Below, one piece after another: positions 43,390 to 52,528 of a stretch of DNA of 64,000 nt. Position 1 is the stretch's first letter; each line of letters opens with the position of its first letter. This stretch comes from Actinoplanes regularis. GTDB taxonomy: Bacteria > Actinomycetota > Actinomycetes > Mycobacteriales > Micromonosporaceae. The notes under the pieces were generated by a model, which was given only the letters and a program-made list of their open reading frames with translations, ran no database searches and was not told where the DNA came from. The position numbers and the translations under genes were made by a program. The stretch spans positions 558,001 through 622,000 of the forward strand of contig NZ_FZNR01000003.1 in the NCBI RefSeq assembly GCF_900188005.1. The letters run 5' to 3'.

Positions 43390-44511
43390 ATGAGCGACGA
43401 ACGAAGTGTGCTGTACGGAGTAGTTCTGGCGGGTGGCACCGGAACTCGACTATGGCCACTGTCCCGCGCCGGTCATCCCAAGTTCCTGCACCCCCTGACC
43501 GGCACGGAGGCCTCCCTGCTGCAGGCCACCGTCGACCGGTTGGACACGCTGGCCACTCCCGACCGGATCTTCGTGGTGACCGGCGTGGCGCACGCCGCGG
43601 CGGTCTCCCGGCAGCTGTCCGCGATGCCGGACGAGAATGTCCTGGTCGAGCCCTCGCCGCGGGACTCCTGTGCGGCGATCGCGCTGGCCGCGGCGGTGAT
43701 CGCGCGTCGCGACCCGGAGGCGGTCATGGGTTCGTTCGCCTCGGACCACCTGATCGCCGACAAGGAGAAGTTCGCCGACGTCATCCGCAAGGCGGTGGTC
43801 GGGGCCAAGGACGGGCTGCTGATGACCCTCGGCATCACCCCGACCCGGCCCGAGACCGGGTACGGATACCTCCAGTGCGGCGGTGAGCTGCGGGAGGACG
43901 GGCCGGTCCTGCAGGTCGACGAATTCAAGGAGAAGCCGTCGTACGACGTCGCCGAGGCGTACGTGAAATCCGGCAACTACCTGTGGAACGCCGGCATGTT
44001 CGTCTGGCGGGTCGACGTGTTCCTGGCCGAGCTGGCCCGGCAGCAGCCGCAGCTGGCCGCCGGCGTGAGCCGGATCGCCCGGGCGTGGGGCACCGCCGAG
44101 CAGGAGGAGGTGCTGGGCGAGGTCTGGCCGACCCTGCCGCGCATCTCGGTGGACTACGCGGTGATGGAGGGCGCGGCCGCGGTCGGCCGGGTCGCCACCG
44201 TTCCGGGTGATTTCGGCTGGAACGACGTCGGCGACTTCCACACCCTCGGCGAGGTGCTCACCGCCGACCCGGCCGGCAACGTGGTGGTCGGCAGCGACCG
44301 CGAAGCGGACCGGCCCACCGTGCTGCTGCACGACACCCAGAACCTGGTCGTGGTGCCCGGCTCGGAACGTCTGGTCGCCGCGCTGGGCGTCCGCGACCTG
44401 GTCATCGTCGACACCAAGGACGCCGTGCTGATCTGCCCGCGGGACCGCGCGCAGGAGGTCAAGCACCTGGTCGACCAGCTCAAGGAGCTGGGCCAGCACG
44501 GTTACATCTGA
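43390..44511 (+). CDS. manC: Mannose-1-phosphate guanylyltransferase
   Basis: 373 residues from ATG 43390. The nucleotidyltransferase signature is LAGGTGTRLWPLSRAGHPKF (GTP-binding), then GSFASDHLIAD, TGYGYLQCGG and the sugar-binding FKEKPSYDVAEAY, with NYLWNAGMFVW and PGDFGWNDVGDF. It converts mannose-1-phosphate and GTP to GDP-mannose. It lacks the phosphomannose isomerase domain of the long bacterial enzymes, and separate manA and manB lie 15-20 kb further on. Its 3' end overlaps the convergent Nudix gene by 10 bases. Confidence 0.93.
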   Translation: MSDERSVLYGVVLAGGTGTRLWPLSRAGHPKFLHPLTGTEASLLQATVDRLDTLATPDRIFVVTGVAHAAAVSRQLSAMPDENVLVEPSPRDSCAAIALAAAVIARRDPEAVMGSFASDHLIADKEKFADVIRKAVVGAKDGLLMTLGITPTRPETGYGYLQCGGELREDGPVLQVDEFKEKPSYDVAEAYVKSGNYLWNAGMFVWRVDVFLAELARQQPQLAAGVSRIARAWGTAEQEEVLGEVWPTLPRISVDYAVMEGAAAVGRVATVPGDFGWNDVGDFHTLGEVLTADPAGNVVVGSDREADRPTVLLHDTQNLVVVPGSERLVAALGVRDLVIVDTKDAVLICPRDRAQEVKHLVDQLKELGQHGYI

Positions 44512-45083
44512 TCGACGTCCGGAGCGGGGCCGCCCAGGCGGGCCCGCGCCGGCGCGATCTGCTGCACCACGCCGGCGGCGAGCGGGCTGGGCAGCTCGTC
44601 CACCGCGAACCAGGCCAGCTCCGACGACTCGGCACTGATCCGCTCGACGGCGCCGGCTGGCGCACGGAACAGGAACCGCACGTCGTAGTGCACCGACGGG
44701 GTGGCCGGCACGCCGTCCGCCGCGCCGCAGCGCACCTCGTGCACGTCGATGTCGATCGGCTCCGGGTCGAGGAGCAGGCCGTCGATGCCGGACTCCTCGG
44801 TCGCTTCGCGCAGTGCGGCCGCGGCGAGGGTCTCGTCGCCCGCCTCGCAGTGTCCACCGAGCTGCATCCACAGCCCGAGCCGTCCGTGCAGGCAGAGCAG
44901 CACCCGGCCGGCGTCGTCGACGATCAGCGCGCTGGCGGTGACGTGCCCGGCCCGGTGTGCCCGGGTCATCGCGTCCGGGCCTTCGGCGAGCAGGCCAAGG
45001 GTGCGCTTGCGGTTCACCTCGGCGGCGTCCGAGGTGGCCGGCCACGACGTGAGCACCCGAACCGCATCCTCATAAAGGCTCAT
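44502..45083 (-). CDS. Nudix hydrolase
   Basis: 193 residues. The full Nudix box GX5EX7REUXEEXGU is present as GHCEAGDETLAAAAL then REATEESGI (about residues 77-99). N-terminal helical segment RTLGLLAEGPDAMTRA precedes the fold. It cleaves a nucleoside diphosphate-linked compound. Its ATG overlaps the fbiB stop (ATGA), so it is translated with the F420 genes, suggesting a link to nucleotide or cofactor clean-up, which is inference. Confidence 0.9.
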   Translation of the reverse strand: MSLYEDAVRVLTSWPATSDAAEVNRKRTLGLLAEGPDAMTRAHRAGHVTASALIVDDAGRVLLCLHGRLGLWMQLGGHCEAGDETLAAAALREATEESGIDGLLLDPEPIDIDVHEVRCGAADGVPATPSVHYDVRFLFRAPAGAVERISAESSELAWFAVDELPSPLAAGVVQQIAPARARLGGPAPDVDQM

Positions 45084-46105
45084 GCCCGCTCCCCGAAGTT
45101 GATCGTCACGCCGTCGTCGTCGAACTCGATGCCGCTGGTCAGCCCGTCGGCGGCGAGCGCCGCCCGGAGCCGGTGCGCGTCCGCGCCCAGGCGCAGCAGA
45201 TCGGCGGGCGCGGGCCCGGCCGCGGTCAGCCGGAATGTCGAGGCGGTCGCCGTGATCCCGGTGCCGGCCGTGACGATCTCGGCGATCCGGTTGTACGCCG
45301 TACCGATCCCGTCGCGACCGGTCTCCCGGACCGCCACGTCGTCACTCAGGTAGGCGGCCTGTTCCAGCCCCTCCGCGCGGGCCTCGGCCGTGCCCAGGCG
45401 GAACATGTCGCTCTCGGTGTCGCGGATCAGCGCGGACGCCCCGGCGCCGGTGGTGTCCGGACGGTACGGATAGCCGCGCACCACCGCCACCGGCACCCGG
45501 TCGCACTTGCCCTTGACCAGCTCGGCGGCGGCCGACAGCTCGTCGACCACGGCCATCTGGGTCAGGCTCAACTCGTTCCCGTACGGATCGATCTGCCCCC
45601 GGTGATCGAGCAGCGCCTCGATCCCGGCCGCGCCGAGCGCCACGTCGGTCAGGCCGTTGCGCCAGGCCCGGCCCATCGTGTCGGAGACGATCACCGCCAC
45701 GTCCAGCCCGCGCGCGGCGAGGTCGGCCCGCAGCCGGTGGGCCGAGGCGTCCGGGTCGGCCGGCAGCAGCACCAGGTGGGTCTTGTCCACGTTCGACGCG
45801 TCGATGCCGGCCGCGGCCATCACGAAACCGTGGTGGGTCTGCACGATCCGGGTCTCTCCCCGGCGGGCCACCACCCGGGCGGTCTCCGAGTCGAGCACCC
45901 GCACGCGGGCGTCGTCACGCTCCGGCCCGTCGGCGGGCACCTCGACCAGCCGGCCCTCCGCCTTCGACACGATCTTGCTGGTCACCACCAGCACGTCACC
46001 GTTCGCCAGCCACGGCGCCGCTTTGGTGATCAACTCGGCCAGGTCGTCGCCGGCGGTGACGTCGCCGATCCCACGTACCGGAAGGATCTCCAGACCGTCG
46101 TTCAT
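45080..46105 (-). CDS. fbiB: Coenzyme F420:L-glutamate ligase
   Basis: 341 residues from ATG 46105, overlapping fbiA by ATGA. The CofE-type domain covers about 1-250: EILPVRGIGDVTAGDDLAEL, ANGDVLVVTSKIVSKAEGR, THHGFVMAAAGIDASNVD, VIVSDTMGRAWRNGLTDVA and YPYRPDTTGAGASALIRDTE. It adds gamma-linked glutamates to F420-0. Mycobacterial FbiB (about 448 residues) carries an additional C-terminal nitroreductase domain that reduces dehydro-F420-0; here only about 90 unrelated-looking residues follow, so the domain is absent and the reductase must be encoded elsewhere. Confidence 0.92.
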   Translation of the reverse strand: MNDGLEILPVRGIGDVTAGDDLAELITKAAPWLANGDVLVVTSKIVSKAEGRLVEVPADGPERDDARVRVLDSETARVVARRGETRIVQTHHGFVMAAAGIDASNVDKTHLVLLPADPDASAHRLRADLAARGLDVAVIVSDTMGRAWRNGLTDVALGAAGIEALLDHRGQIDPYGNELSLTQMAVVDELSAAAELVKGKCDRVPVAVVRGYPYRPDTTGAGASALIRDTESDMFRLGTAEARAEGLEQAAYLSDDVAVRETGRDGIGTAYNRIAEIVTAGTGITATASTFRLTAAGPAPADLLRLGADAHRLRAALAADGLTSGIEFDDDGVTINFGERA

Positions 46106-47061
46106 CGGCCGCTCCCGGCCAGTTCCAGTGCGTCGGCGACCATCCGCGCCGTCGTGGTCTCGTCCTTCATCCACAGCGGCACCGCGCGGGTGGTCAGCCC
46201 GGGGATCTCGACGCCGGCGTCCGCCGAGTCGACCAGCCAGCCGTCCAGCAGTCCGCCGTCGGCGCGCGGGCCGTACATCCGGCCCACACCGGCCGCGCTG
46301 ACCTCCACCCCCAGCGTGGCCAGGCACTTGTCGGCCATCCCTCGGACGGGTGAACCTCCGATGATGGGGGAGAGCCCGACGACCGGCGCCGGGCCGTTGG
46401 CCACGGCGTCCCGGATCTGCGGTACGGCGAGAATCGGTGCGATGCTGACCACCGGGTTGCTGGGGGCGATCAGGATCACATCCGCCTGCCCGAGCGCGTC
46501 CAGCACACCGGCCGCGGGCTTGGCGTTCTCCGCGCCGACGAAGACGAACCGGTGCGTCGGCACCTCGCCGCGATAGCGCACCCACCACTCCTGGAAGTGG
46601 ATCGCCTTGCGCTCGCCGTCGACGTCCACCACGACGTGCGTCTCCAGCCGGTCGTCGGTGGCCGGCAGCAGCTCGACACCCGGCTGCCAGCGCTCGCAGA
46701 GCGCGGCCGTGACCTGGGAGAGCGGGAATCCGGCGGTCAGCATGGTGGTGCGCACCAGATGGGTGGCGGTGTCCTTGTCGCCCAGGCCGAACCAGGACGG
46801 TTCGACGCCGTATTTCGCCAGCTCCTCCTTGACCGCCCAGGTCTCCCCGACGCGGCCCCAGCCGCGCTCCGGGTCGGCGGCGCCGCCCAGTGTGTACATG
46901 ACGCTGTCCAGATCCGGGCAGATTTGCAGCCCGTGCATCCGGACGTCGTCGCCGACATTGACCACCGCTGTGACGTCGGCGCCGATGGCACGGGCGTGCG
47001 CACGCACGCCGACGAGGAACCGGGCACCGCCGATGCCCCCGGTGAGGACCACGATCCGCAT
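46102..47061 (-). CDS. fbiA: 2-phospho-L-lactate (phosphoenolpyruvyl) transferase of F420 synthesis
   Basis: 319 residues from ATG 47061. CofD signatures: RIVVLTGGIGGARFLVGVRA, VVNVGDDVRMHGLQICPDLD, SVMYTLGGAAD, WFGLGDKDTATHLVRT, APSNPVVSIAPILAVP and SPIIGGSPVRGMADKCL. It transfers the phosphoenolpyruvyl or phospholactyl moiety from the GPP/GppPEP intermediate onto Fo to give (dehydro)F420-0. It heads an operon with fbiB and a Nudix gene, all joined by ATGA overlaps. Divergent from the membrane protein at 47155. Confidence 0.95.
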   Translation of the reverse strand: MRIVVLTGGIGGARFLVGVRAHARAIGADVTAVVNVGDDVRMHGLQICPDLDSVMYTLGGAADPERGWGRVGETWAVKEELAKYGVEPSWFGLGDKDTATHLVRTTMLTAGFPLSQVTAALCERWQPGVELLPATDDRLETHVVVDVDGERKAIHFQEWWVRYRGEVPTHRFVFVGAENAKPAAGVLDALGQADVILIAPSNPVVSIAPILAVPQIRDAVANGPAPVVGLSPIIGGSPVRGMADKCLATLGVEVSAAGVGRMYGPRADGGLLDGWLVDSADAGVEIPGLTTRAVPLWMKDETTTARMVADALELAGSGR

Positions 47062-47154
47062 CAGCCCATCCTCTCCCACCGGCGTCGCCGGGCCGGTTGC
47101 CGGGTCGCGGTTTACTCTGGGCGAACCTCGATCACCGTACGACCGGGAGAAACC

Positions 47155-48042
47155 GTGACCAGTTCACCGCCGCCCACACCGGCCGATGGCAAGCCGATCG
47201 GCCAGTATCTGACCCCGCTGCGCGACCTCGCCGCGTACGTTCTCATCGGGGCTCCGGCCGTGTTCCTGTTCGTCGCCGTCATCAACCTGTTCGGCGCCGA
47301 ATTCGGGGCCCGCACGTCGGCGAGCTTCGGCAGCCTGATCAACCTGGAGACGGTCGGCATGCCGCTCGCCGCCGTGCTGCTGGCGCTCGGCGCGAAGCCC
47401 GTTCACCCCAAGGCCCGGCTGATCACGCTGGCAGCAGTCATCGAGTACGCCGTGATGGGCTTCTTCGGCGTGATCTTCGGGGTGCTGTTCGGTGTGATCA
47501 ACACTGCTTCCTACGACCCCGCCGGCGCGTTCAAGATGCTGCTCGTGCGGGTCGCGTGGCTTGCCCTGTACGGACTGGCGGCCTACCCGACGCTGCAGAT
47601 CTGGCGGGGCGTCTACGCGGTGCCCAAGCCGAAGACGCCGCCGGGGGTGTACGGGCAGCCGCAGCAGTACGGGCAGCCGCCGTTCGGTCAGCAGTACGGG
47701 CAGCCGCCGTTCGGAGCGCCCCAGCCGCCCTACCCCGCTCAGCCGCCCGCACAGCCCGCGACCTACGGCCAGCCGCCCGCCAGCACGCCGCCGTCGTTCC
47801 CGCCCGGGACCTACGGTCAGGCGCCGGGACAGCCGGTCTGGAACCAGCCGCCGGTCGTCGCCCCGCCTGTTGTCACACCGCCGGTGGCCTCCGCTCCGCC
47901 CGCTCCGGCGCCGCTCGCGCCGTTCGCCGAGCCGACCCAGGCGGTGCCGCGTGACGAGCCGGACCCGGCCGACCGGACCAGCAAGCTGCCGGACGATCGC
48001 CCGGGCTTCGGTCCCGCCGACACCGACCCGCCGCGGCAGTAG
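47155..48042 (+). CDS. Membrane protein with Pro/Gln/Gly-rich repeat tail
   Basis: 295 residues from GTG 47155 (GGGAGAA upstream). Four hydrophobic segments at about 22-140 (LAAYVLIGAPAVFLFVAVIN, TVGMPLAAVLLALGA, YAVMGFFGVIFGVLFGVINT, WLALYGLAAYPTLQIW). The tail from about 150 is low complexity with YGQPPFGQQ/YGQPPFGAPQ direct repeats and many PPV units, typical of disordered cytoplasmic tails in actinobacteria. Function unknown. A clear terminator follows at 48050. Confidence 0.82.
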   Translation: MTSSPPPTPADGKPIGQYLTPLRDLAAYVLIGAPAVFLFVAVINLFGAEFGARTSASFGSLINLETVGMPLAAVLLALGAKPVHPKARLITLAAVIEYAVMGFFGVIFGVLFGVINTASYDPAGAFKMLLVRVAWLALYGLAAYPTLQIWRGVYAVPKPKTPPGVYGQPQQYGQPPFGQQYGQPPFGAPQPPYPAQPPAQPATYGQPPASTPPSFPPGTYGQAPGQPVWNQPPVVAPPVVTPPVASAPPAPAPLAPFAEPTQAVPRDEPDPADRTSKLPDDRPGFGPADTDPPRQ

Positions 48043-48049
48043 GTCGTCC

Positions 48050-48080
48050 ACAGGCCGGGCCCTCGGCCCGGCCTGTTTTC
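48050..48080 (+). terminator. Rho-independent terminator
   Basis: ACAGGCCGGGCC (48050-48061), a 3-base loop, GGCCCGGCCTGT (48065-48076), then TTTTC. A textbook hairpin and T-run ending the gene at 47155-48042. Confidence 0.92.
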
Positions 48081-48086
48081 GGCTCC

Positions 48087-48143
48087 GTGTCATACGACAC
48101 TCGGCGGGCCTGTGGACGGCGGCGGCAACCGGAACGATTCCGG
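48087..48143 (+). promoter_or_regulatory. Two palindromes in the fbiC upstream region
   Basis: GTGTC-ATAC-GACAC (48087-48100) and ACCGGAA-CGA-TTCCGGT (48127-48143). The second ends 14 bases before the fbiC GTG and could fold in the mRNA over the ribosome-binding region, which is otherwise weak (AGGTTG). Confidence 0.45.
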
Positions 48144-48157
48144 TCTAGGTTGTTTTC

Positions 48158-50656
48158 GTGGCAGAGGTCAACCAGGTACCGACCGAGGCGAGCATCCGAC
48201 GTGCGTTGAGGCGCGCCGCCGACGGTAAAGCGATCGACGTCGACGAGGCGACCGCGCTGCTCGCGGCCACCGGCGACCAGTTCGGCGAGCTACTGGCCAT
48301 CGCCGGCGACATCCGCGACGCCGGCCTGCGCGAGGCCGGGCGGCCGGGCGTGGTGACGTATTCGAAGAAGGTCTTCATCCCGCTCACCCGGCTCTGCCGG
48401 GACCGGTGCCACTACTGCACGTTCGCCACCGTGCCGCATCGTCTGCCCGCCGCGTTCCTGGAGCGCGACGAGGTCCTCGAGATCGCCCGGCAGGGCGCCG
48501 CGCAGGGCTGCAAGGAGGCCCTGTTCACCCTCGGGGACCGGCCCGAGGAGCGCTGGCCGGCCGCCCGCCAGTGGCTGGACGAGCGAGGTTACGACTCCAC
48601 CCTCGACTATGTGCGGGCCTGCGCCATCGCCGTGCTGGAGGAGACCGGCCTGCTGCCGCACCTCAACCCCGGCGTGCTCAACTGGGCCGAGTTGCAGCGG
48701 CTCAAGCCGGTCGCGCCGAGCATGGGGATGATGCTCGAGACGACCGCCACCCGGCTCTGGTCCGAGCCGGGCGGCCCGCACTACGGCTCGCCGGACAAGG
48801 AGCCCGCGGTCCGGCTCCGCGTGCTCGACGACGCCGGCCGGGTCGGCGTGCCGTTCACCACCGGCATCCTGATCGGCATCGGCGAGACGCCGGCCGAGCG
48901 GATCGACGCGCTGTTCGCGATGCGCCGCGCGGCCCGGGAGTACGGGCACATTCAAGAGATCATCATCCAGAACTTCCGCGCCAAGCCGGACACGGCGATG
49001 CGCGGGATGCCCGACGCGGAGCTGCGTGAGCTGGCCGCCACGGTCGCCGTCGGCCGGATCATCATGGGTCCTCGCGCGCGCCTGCAGGCTCCGCCCAACC
49101 TGATCGACGACGAGTTCTCGCTGCTGCTGCGGGCCGGCATCGACGACTGGGGCGGGGTGTCCCCGGTGACCCCCGACCACGTCAACCCGGAGCGCCCGTG
49201 GCCTCAGCTCGACGTGCTGCGGCAGAAGTCGGCCTCCGCCGGCTTCACCCTGCGTGAGCGTCTCACGATCTACCCGGAGTACGTACGCCGTGGCGGTGAG
49301 GGCTGGCTCGACCCGCGCCTGGCCGTGCACGTCGGCGCGCTGGCCGACGTGGACGGTCTGGCGCGCGAGGACGCCGAGCTCGTCGGGCGCCCCTGGCAGG
49401 AGCCGGACGACACGTCCGGGAGCGGCCGCACCGACCTGTTCGCGGCGATCGACTCCGAGGGGCGGACGGGCGACCGCCGATCCGACTTCGACTCCGTCTA
49501 CGGCGACTGGAACGAGGTCGCCGCGCACGTCAAGAGCGCGCCGCAGAGCGTGCCCACCGACGTGCTGGCCGGGCTCAAGCTCGCCTCGACCGACCCGGCC
49601 GCCCTGCTGCTGCCGGAGCACGAGGACAAGGCGATGGCGCTGTTCAACGCGGACGGCAGCGCGCTGGACGAACTCGCCCGGATCGCCGACGACCTGCGCA
49701 AGTCGGTCAACGGCGACGACATCACGTACGTCGTCAATCGCAACATCAACTTCTCCAACGTCTGCTACGTGGGCTGCCGGTTCTGCGCGTTCGCCCAGCG
49801 GGAGAAGGACGCCGACGCCTATCGGCTCTCCGTAGAGCAGGTCGCCGATCGGGCCGAGGAGGCGTGGCGGGACGGCGCTTCCGAGGTGTGCATGCAGGGC
49901 GGCATCGACCCGAAGATGCCCGTCACGGCGTACGCGGACCTGGTCCGCGCGGTCAAGCAGCGGGTGCCGGGGATGCACGTCCACGCCTACTCGCCGATGG
50001 AGATCGTCACCGCCGCGGCCAAGGCCGGGGTGTCGCTCCGGGAGTGGCTCACCGAGCTTCGTGAGGCCGGCCTGGGCACGATCCCGGGCACCGCCGCCGA
50101 GATCCTCGACGACGATGTGCGCTGGGTGCTGACCAAGGGCAAACTGCCGACCGCCACCTGGGTCGACGTGGTCACCACCGCTCATCAGGTGGGCGTCCGC
50201 TCCAGCTCCACGATGATGTACGGGCACGTCGACCACCCCCGGCAGTGGCTGGGCCACTTCCGGGTGCTGGCCGGCATCCAGGACGTCACCGGTGGGTTCA
50301 CCGAGTTCGTGGCGTTGCCGTTCATCCACACCAACGCCCCGATCTATCTGGCCGGCATCGCCCGCCCCGGCCCCACCTGGCGGGAGAACCGGGTGGTGCA
50401 CGCGATGGCCAGGGTGCTGCTGCACGGCCGGATCGACAACATCCAGTGCTCCTGGGTCAAGCTCGGCGACGAGGGCACCCGCGTGATGCTCAACAGCGGG
50501 TGCAACGACCTGGGCGGCACGCTGATGGAGGAGACGATCTCGCGGATGGCCGGGTCGGAGCACGGTTCGGCGCGTACGGTGGCCGAGCTCAAGGAGCTGG
50601 CGGCGGCGGCCGGTCGTCCGGCGGTCGAGCGGACAACGGTCTACGGCCGCCGCTGA
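48158..50656 (+). CDS. fbiC: Fo synthase (bifunctional radical SAM, CofG-CofH fusion)
   Basis: 832 residues from GTG 48158. Two radical-SAM domains: C80/C84/C87 in [10 protein letters not shown] (CofG half) and C536/C540/C543 in [10 protein letters not shown] (CofH half), each CxxxCxxC. Other marks are [45 protein letters not shown] and [15 protein letters not shown]. It builds the deazaflavin Fo from tyrosine and a ribityl-uracil. It lies close to fbiA and fbiB, whereas in Mycobacterium tuberculosis fbiC lies elsewhere. Two palindromes upstream suggest control. Confidence 0.96.
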   Translation: MAEVNQVPTEASIRRALRRAADGKAIDVDEATALLAATGDQFGELLAIAGDIRDAGLREAGRPGVVTYSKKVFIPLTRLCRDRCHYCTFATVPHRLPAAFLERDEVLEIARQGAAQGCKEALFTLGDRPEERWPAARQWLDERGYDSTLDYVRACAIAVLEETGLLPHLNPGVLNWAELQRLKPVAPSMGMMLETTATRLWSEPGGPHYGSPDKEPAVRLRVLDDAGRVGVPFTTGILIGIGETPAERIDALFAMRRAAREYGHIQEIIIQNFRAKPDTAMRGMPDAELRELAATVAVGRIIMGPRARLQAPPNLIDDEFSLLLRAGIDDWGGVSPVTPDHVNPERPWPQLDVLRQKSASAGFTLRERLTIYPEYVRRGGEGWLDPRLAVHVGALADVDGLAREDAELVGRPWQEPDDTSGSGRTDLFAAIDSEGRTGDRRSDFDSVYGDWNEVAAHVKSAPQSVPTDVLAGLKLASTDPAALLLPEHEDKAMALFNADGSALDELARIADDLRKSVNGDDITYVVNRNINFSNVCYVGCRFCAFAQREKDADAYRLSVEQVADRAEEAWRDGASEVCMQGGIDPKMPVTAYADLVRAVKQRVPGMHVHAYSPMEIVTAAAKAGVSLREWLTELREAGLGTIPGTAAEILDDDVRWVLTKGKLPTATWVDVVTTAHQVGVRSSSTMMYGHVDHPRQWLGHFRVLAGIQDVTGGFTEFVALPFIHTNAPIYLAGIARPGPTWRENRVVHAMARVLLHGRIDNIQCSWVKLGDEGTRVMLNSGCNDLGGTLMEETISRMAGSEHGSARTVAELKELAAAAGRPAVERTTVYGRR

Positions 50657-50772
50657 CGCGGTCCATGGGCTTGACCGGTCCACGGGGCCTGGTCGGTTCG
50701 CGGCCGATGGGTCCATGGGGCCTGATCGGTTCGCGGGCCCGACCGGCTCATGGGCCCGCGCATCCGCGCGGG

Positions 50773-50886
50773 CCTGACCGGTACCACGGGCTCGATCGGT
50801 CTGCGGGCCTGACCGGTACCACGGGCTCGATCGGTCTGCGGGCCTGACCGGTACCACGGGCTCGATCGGTCTGCGAGCCTGACCGG
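50773..50886. repeat. 35-bp tandem repeat, three full copies plus a partial
   Basis: Unit begins CCTGACCGGTACCACGGG and continues CTCGATCGGTCTGCGGG. Copies start at 50773, 50808 and 50843, with a 9-base partial at 50878. Copies are nearly identical (the last has GCGAG). Each contains the palindrome ACCGGT/GGTACC. There are no spacers, so it is not CRISPR. Confidence 0.9.
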
Positions 50887-50942
50887 CTCACGGGGCCGAC
50901 TGGCCGGATTTCGGGTCTGCCGGCCGCGCGGACGCTGTCTGC

Positions 50943-50985
50943 CATGGCGGCCGTGCGGTTGGGGTCTCGCATGGCGGCCGTGCGG
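50943..50985. repeat. 16-bp direct repeat, two copies
   Basis: CATGGCGGCCGTGCGG at 50943-50958 and 50970-50985, identical, with a 27-base period. Confidence 0.8.
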
Positions 50986-51520
50986 CCCGGGCCGATTTTT
51001 GCGCGGCGAGTGCCGCCCTTCGGACCGCGTCCCGGCGCCGATCACCTCACGCCGGCCCGTCACGGAGATCCATCCATCAATCGCGTGCCGCTCCCGTTCA
51101 CCCATCCGCGTATTGCGGGCGGTCGCGGCGGCGGGGTGGGCCACGCCACGGATGTGGCGAGTTTCGATCCCGTCACACCCGGGTACCCCGAGCCGCAGCC
51201 GCGGACGGGACCGTTTGGACGGTCTCAACGGGTCGGTCCCGGACGGACGGTCCCTCGTGGCGTGCGGACCGCCGGCCGCGAGGGCATCGATCGGTGCAGG
51301 GCTCCTGGTACGGAGGGGTCCGGCCGGTTTGGAACGGTGTCGTGTGCCGACCGTGGCCCGGTTGCGTGACCCCCCTTCTGGTCGCGTAACAAAACGGGTT
51401 AAATTGGACGTGGAGGCCGACGTTCGCGTTACCTCCCGGTGGCTCCGGGAGATAGGGCAGGAACGGGACCTCGTCGCGCCCTGGCGCACCGAGGAAACGG
51501 GCCCATTTATCAGGTTCGGC

Positions 51521-51550
51521 TTGACGACGCACGTCTTACACGCGTGTAAT
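51521..51550 (+). promoter_or_regulatory. Candidate whiB promoter with overlapping palindrome
   Basis: TTGACG (51521-51526), 18 bases, TGTAAT (51545-51550). TTACACGCGTGTAA (51536-51549) is a perfect 14-bp palindrome covering most of the -10 region, where a regulator would block RNA polymerase. The start codon is about 110 bases downstream. Confidence 0.6.
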
Positions 51551-51667
51551 TTTGGTGGGGTTGTGGGGGCGATGTGTGACTTTTGCGTCGAACCCACAGA
51601 AACACGCCGCGTGCGTGGGGGGTCAGCGTCGGCATCGCTGTCGGCGCAGAAATTTGGAGGCACGCCG

Positions 51668-51925
51668 ATGGAAGCGCAGGTTGAAGGGGTAGACCTGCTC
51701 GGGGACGCGCCCGAGTGGCAGGAGCGGGCGCTGTGTTCGCAGACCGATCCGGAGGCCTTCTTTCCGGAGAAGGGCGGATCGACGCGCGAGGCCAAGCGCA
51801 TCTGCGGCCGCTGTGACGTCAAGACCGAATGTCTGGAGTACGCACTCGGTCACGACGAGCGGTTCGGGATCTGGGGTGGACTGTCCGAACGTGAGCGTCG
51901 CAAGTTGAAGCGTCGCGTCGCCTGA
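51668..51925 (+). CDS. WhiB-family iron-sulphur regulator (WhiB2/WhmD-like)
   Basis: 85 residues from ATG 51668, with GGAGG 8 nt upstream; the long frame from 50999 is not used. Four cysteines C23, C46, C49 and C55 in the C-Xn-CxxC-x5-C pattern hold a [4Fe-4S] cluster. The GIWGGLSERER turn precedes the basic tail RRKLKRRVA. Position between the F420 genes and the zincin-like/DUF3499 genes matches mycobacterial whiB2 (whmD), a septation regulator that binds sigma factor. The promoter palindrome suggests regulation. Confidence 0.95.
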   Translation: MEAQVEGVDLLGDAPEWQERALCSQTDPEAFFPEKGGSTREAKRICGRCDVKTECLEYALGHDERFGIWGGLSERERRKLKRRVA

Positions 51926-52051
51926 CGGCGACCGGCACGGGATGTCGCGTTCCGCGTGAATCGAGCGGTGGTCATTGTGAGGGGCATGACCTTCCGCGGA
52001 TGCGGCGCCGAGATCCGTTCTGGACGATCCGCGTGATGGGCGCGGCAGGCG

Positions 52052-52528
52052 TCAGGCCAGTTCGTCCGGGTCGACGCCGAGCAGGTTGGCAACCTGCTCG
52101 ATGATCACATCGTGGACGAGGTCGGCGAGATCCTCGCGGTCCATCGCCCGGAACTCCAGCGGGCGGCGGTACAGCACGATCCGCGGCGGCAACTCGTGCC
52201 GCCCCGGACGGCCGGGCAGCAGCCGGGCCAGGGGTACCTCGCCGTCCTCGAGCACATCCGAGTCGTAGACGTTGAGCTCCGGCGGCACGTCCTCGACCGC
52301 GAACTCGACGCCGACGAGCTCTTTCGCATAGCGTCGTTCCAGGCTCTCGACGGTGTCGAGAACCAGGTCGTCGAAGATCTCCGCCTTGGTGCGGGCCAGC
52401 GGCACCGTCGCCGGCACCAGCCGGCCACGCAGGCCGCGCCCGTGTCGATCACGGCGCGCCGGATGACCCGGGCCGGAGGTGCGCGCCGCCTTCGGATCGG
52501 TGCGACGGCGTTCGGGGCTGGTGGTCAC
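52052..52528 (-). CDS. Zincin-like metallopeptidase family protein
   Basis: 158 residues from GTG 52528; ATG 52558 is possible. N-terminal Arg-rich, probably disordered (RRDRHGRGLRGR). Conserved core: KAEIFDDLVLDTVESLERRY, LVGVEFAVEDVPPE, PPRIVLYRRPLEFRA and LADLVHDVIIEQVANLLGVD. The last segment corresponds to the HExxH helix of the family, but the second position of the motif is Asp and the second His is Gln, so metal binding is doubtful. Conserved in actinobacteria beside whiB2 and DUF3499. Function unknown. Confidence 0.85.
   Translation of the reverse strand: MTTSPERRRTDPKAARTSGPGHPARRDRHGRGLRGRLVPATVPLARTKAEIFDDLVLDTVESLERRYAKELVGVEFAVEDVPPELNVYDSDVLEDGEVPLARLLPGRPGRHELPPRIVLYRRPLEFRAMDREDLADLVHDVIIEQVANLLGVDPDELA

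Larger units (their letters stand above)
50657..51520. other. Repeat-rich, gene-free region before whiB
   Basis: Begins with degenerate repeats of TCCATGGGG/CCTGATCGGT-type units, then the regular 35-bp array (50773-50886) and a 16-base direct repeat (50943-50958, 50970-50985). From about 51,000 to 51,520 I see no gene. The whiB promoter follows at 51521. Confidence 0.6.

Noticed and set aside
48290..50857. 855-codon open frame on the minus strand
   Set aside because: Antisense to fbiC and extending through the 35-bp repeat array. No family signature.
50773..50886. 35-bp repeats as a CRISPR array
   Set aside because: The units abut directly with no variable spacers, and no cas genes are present.
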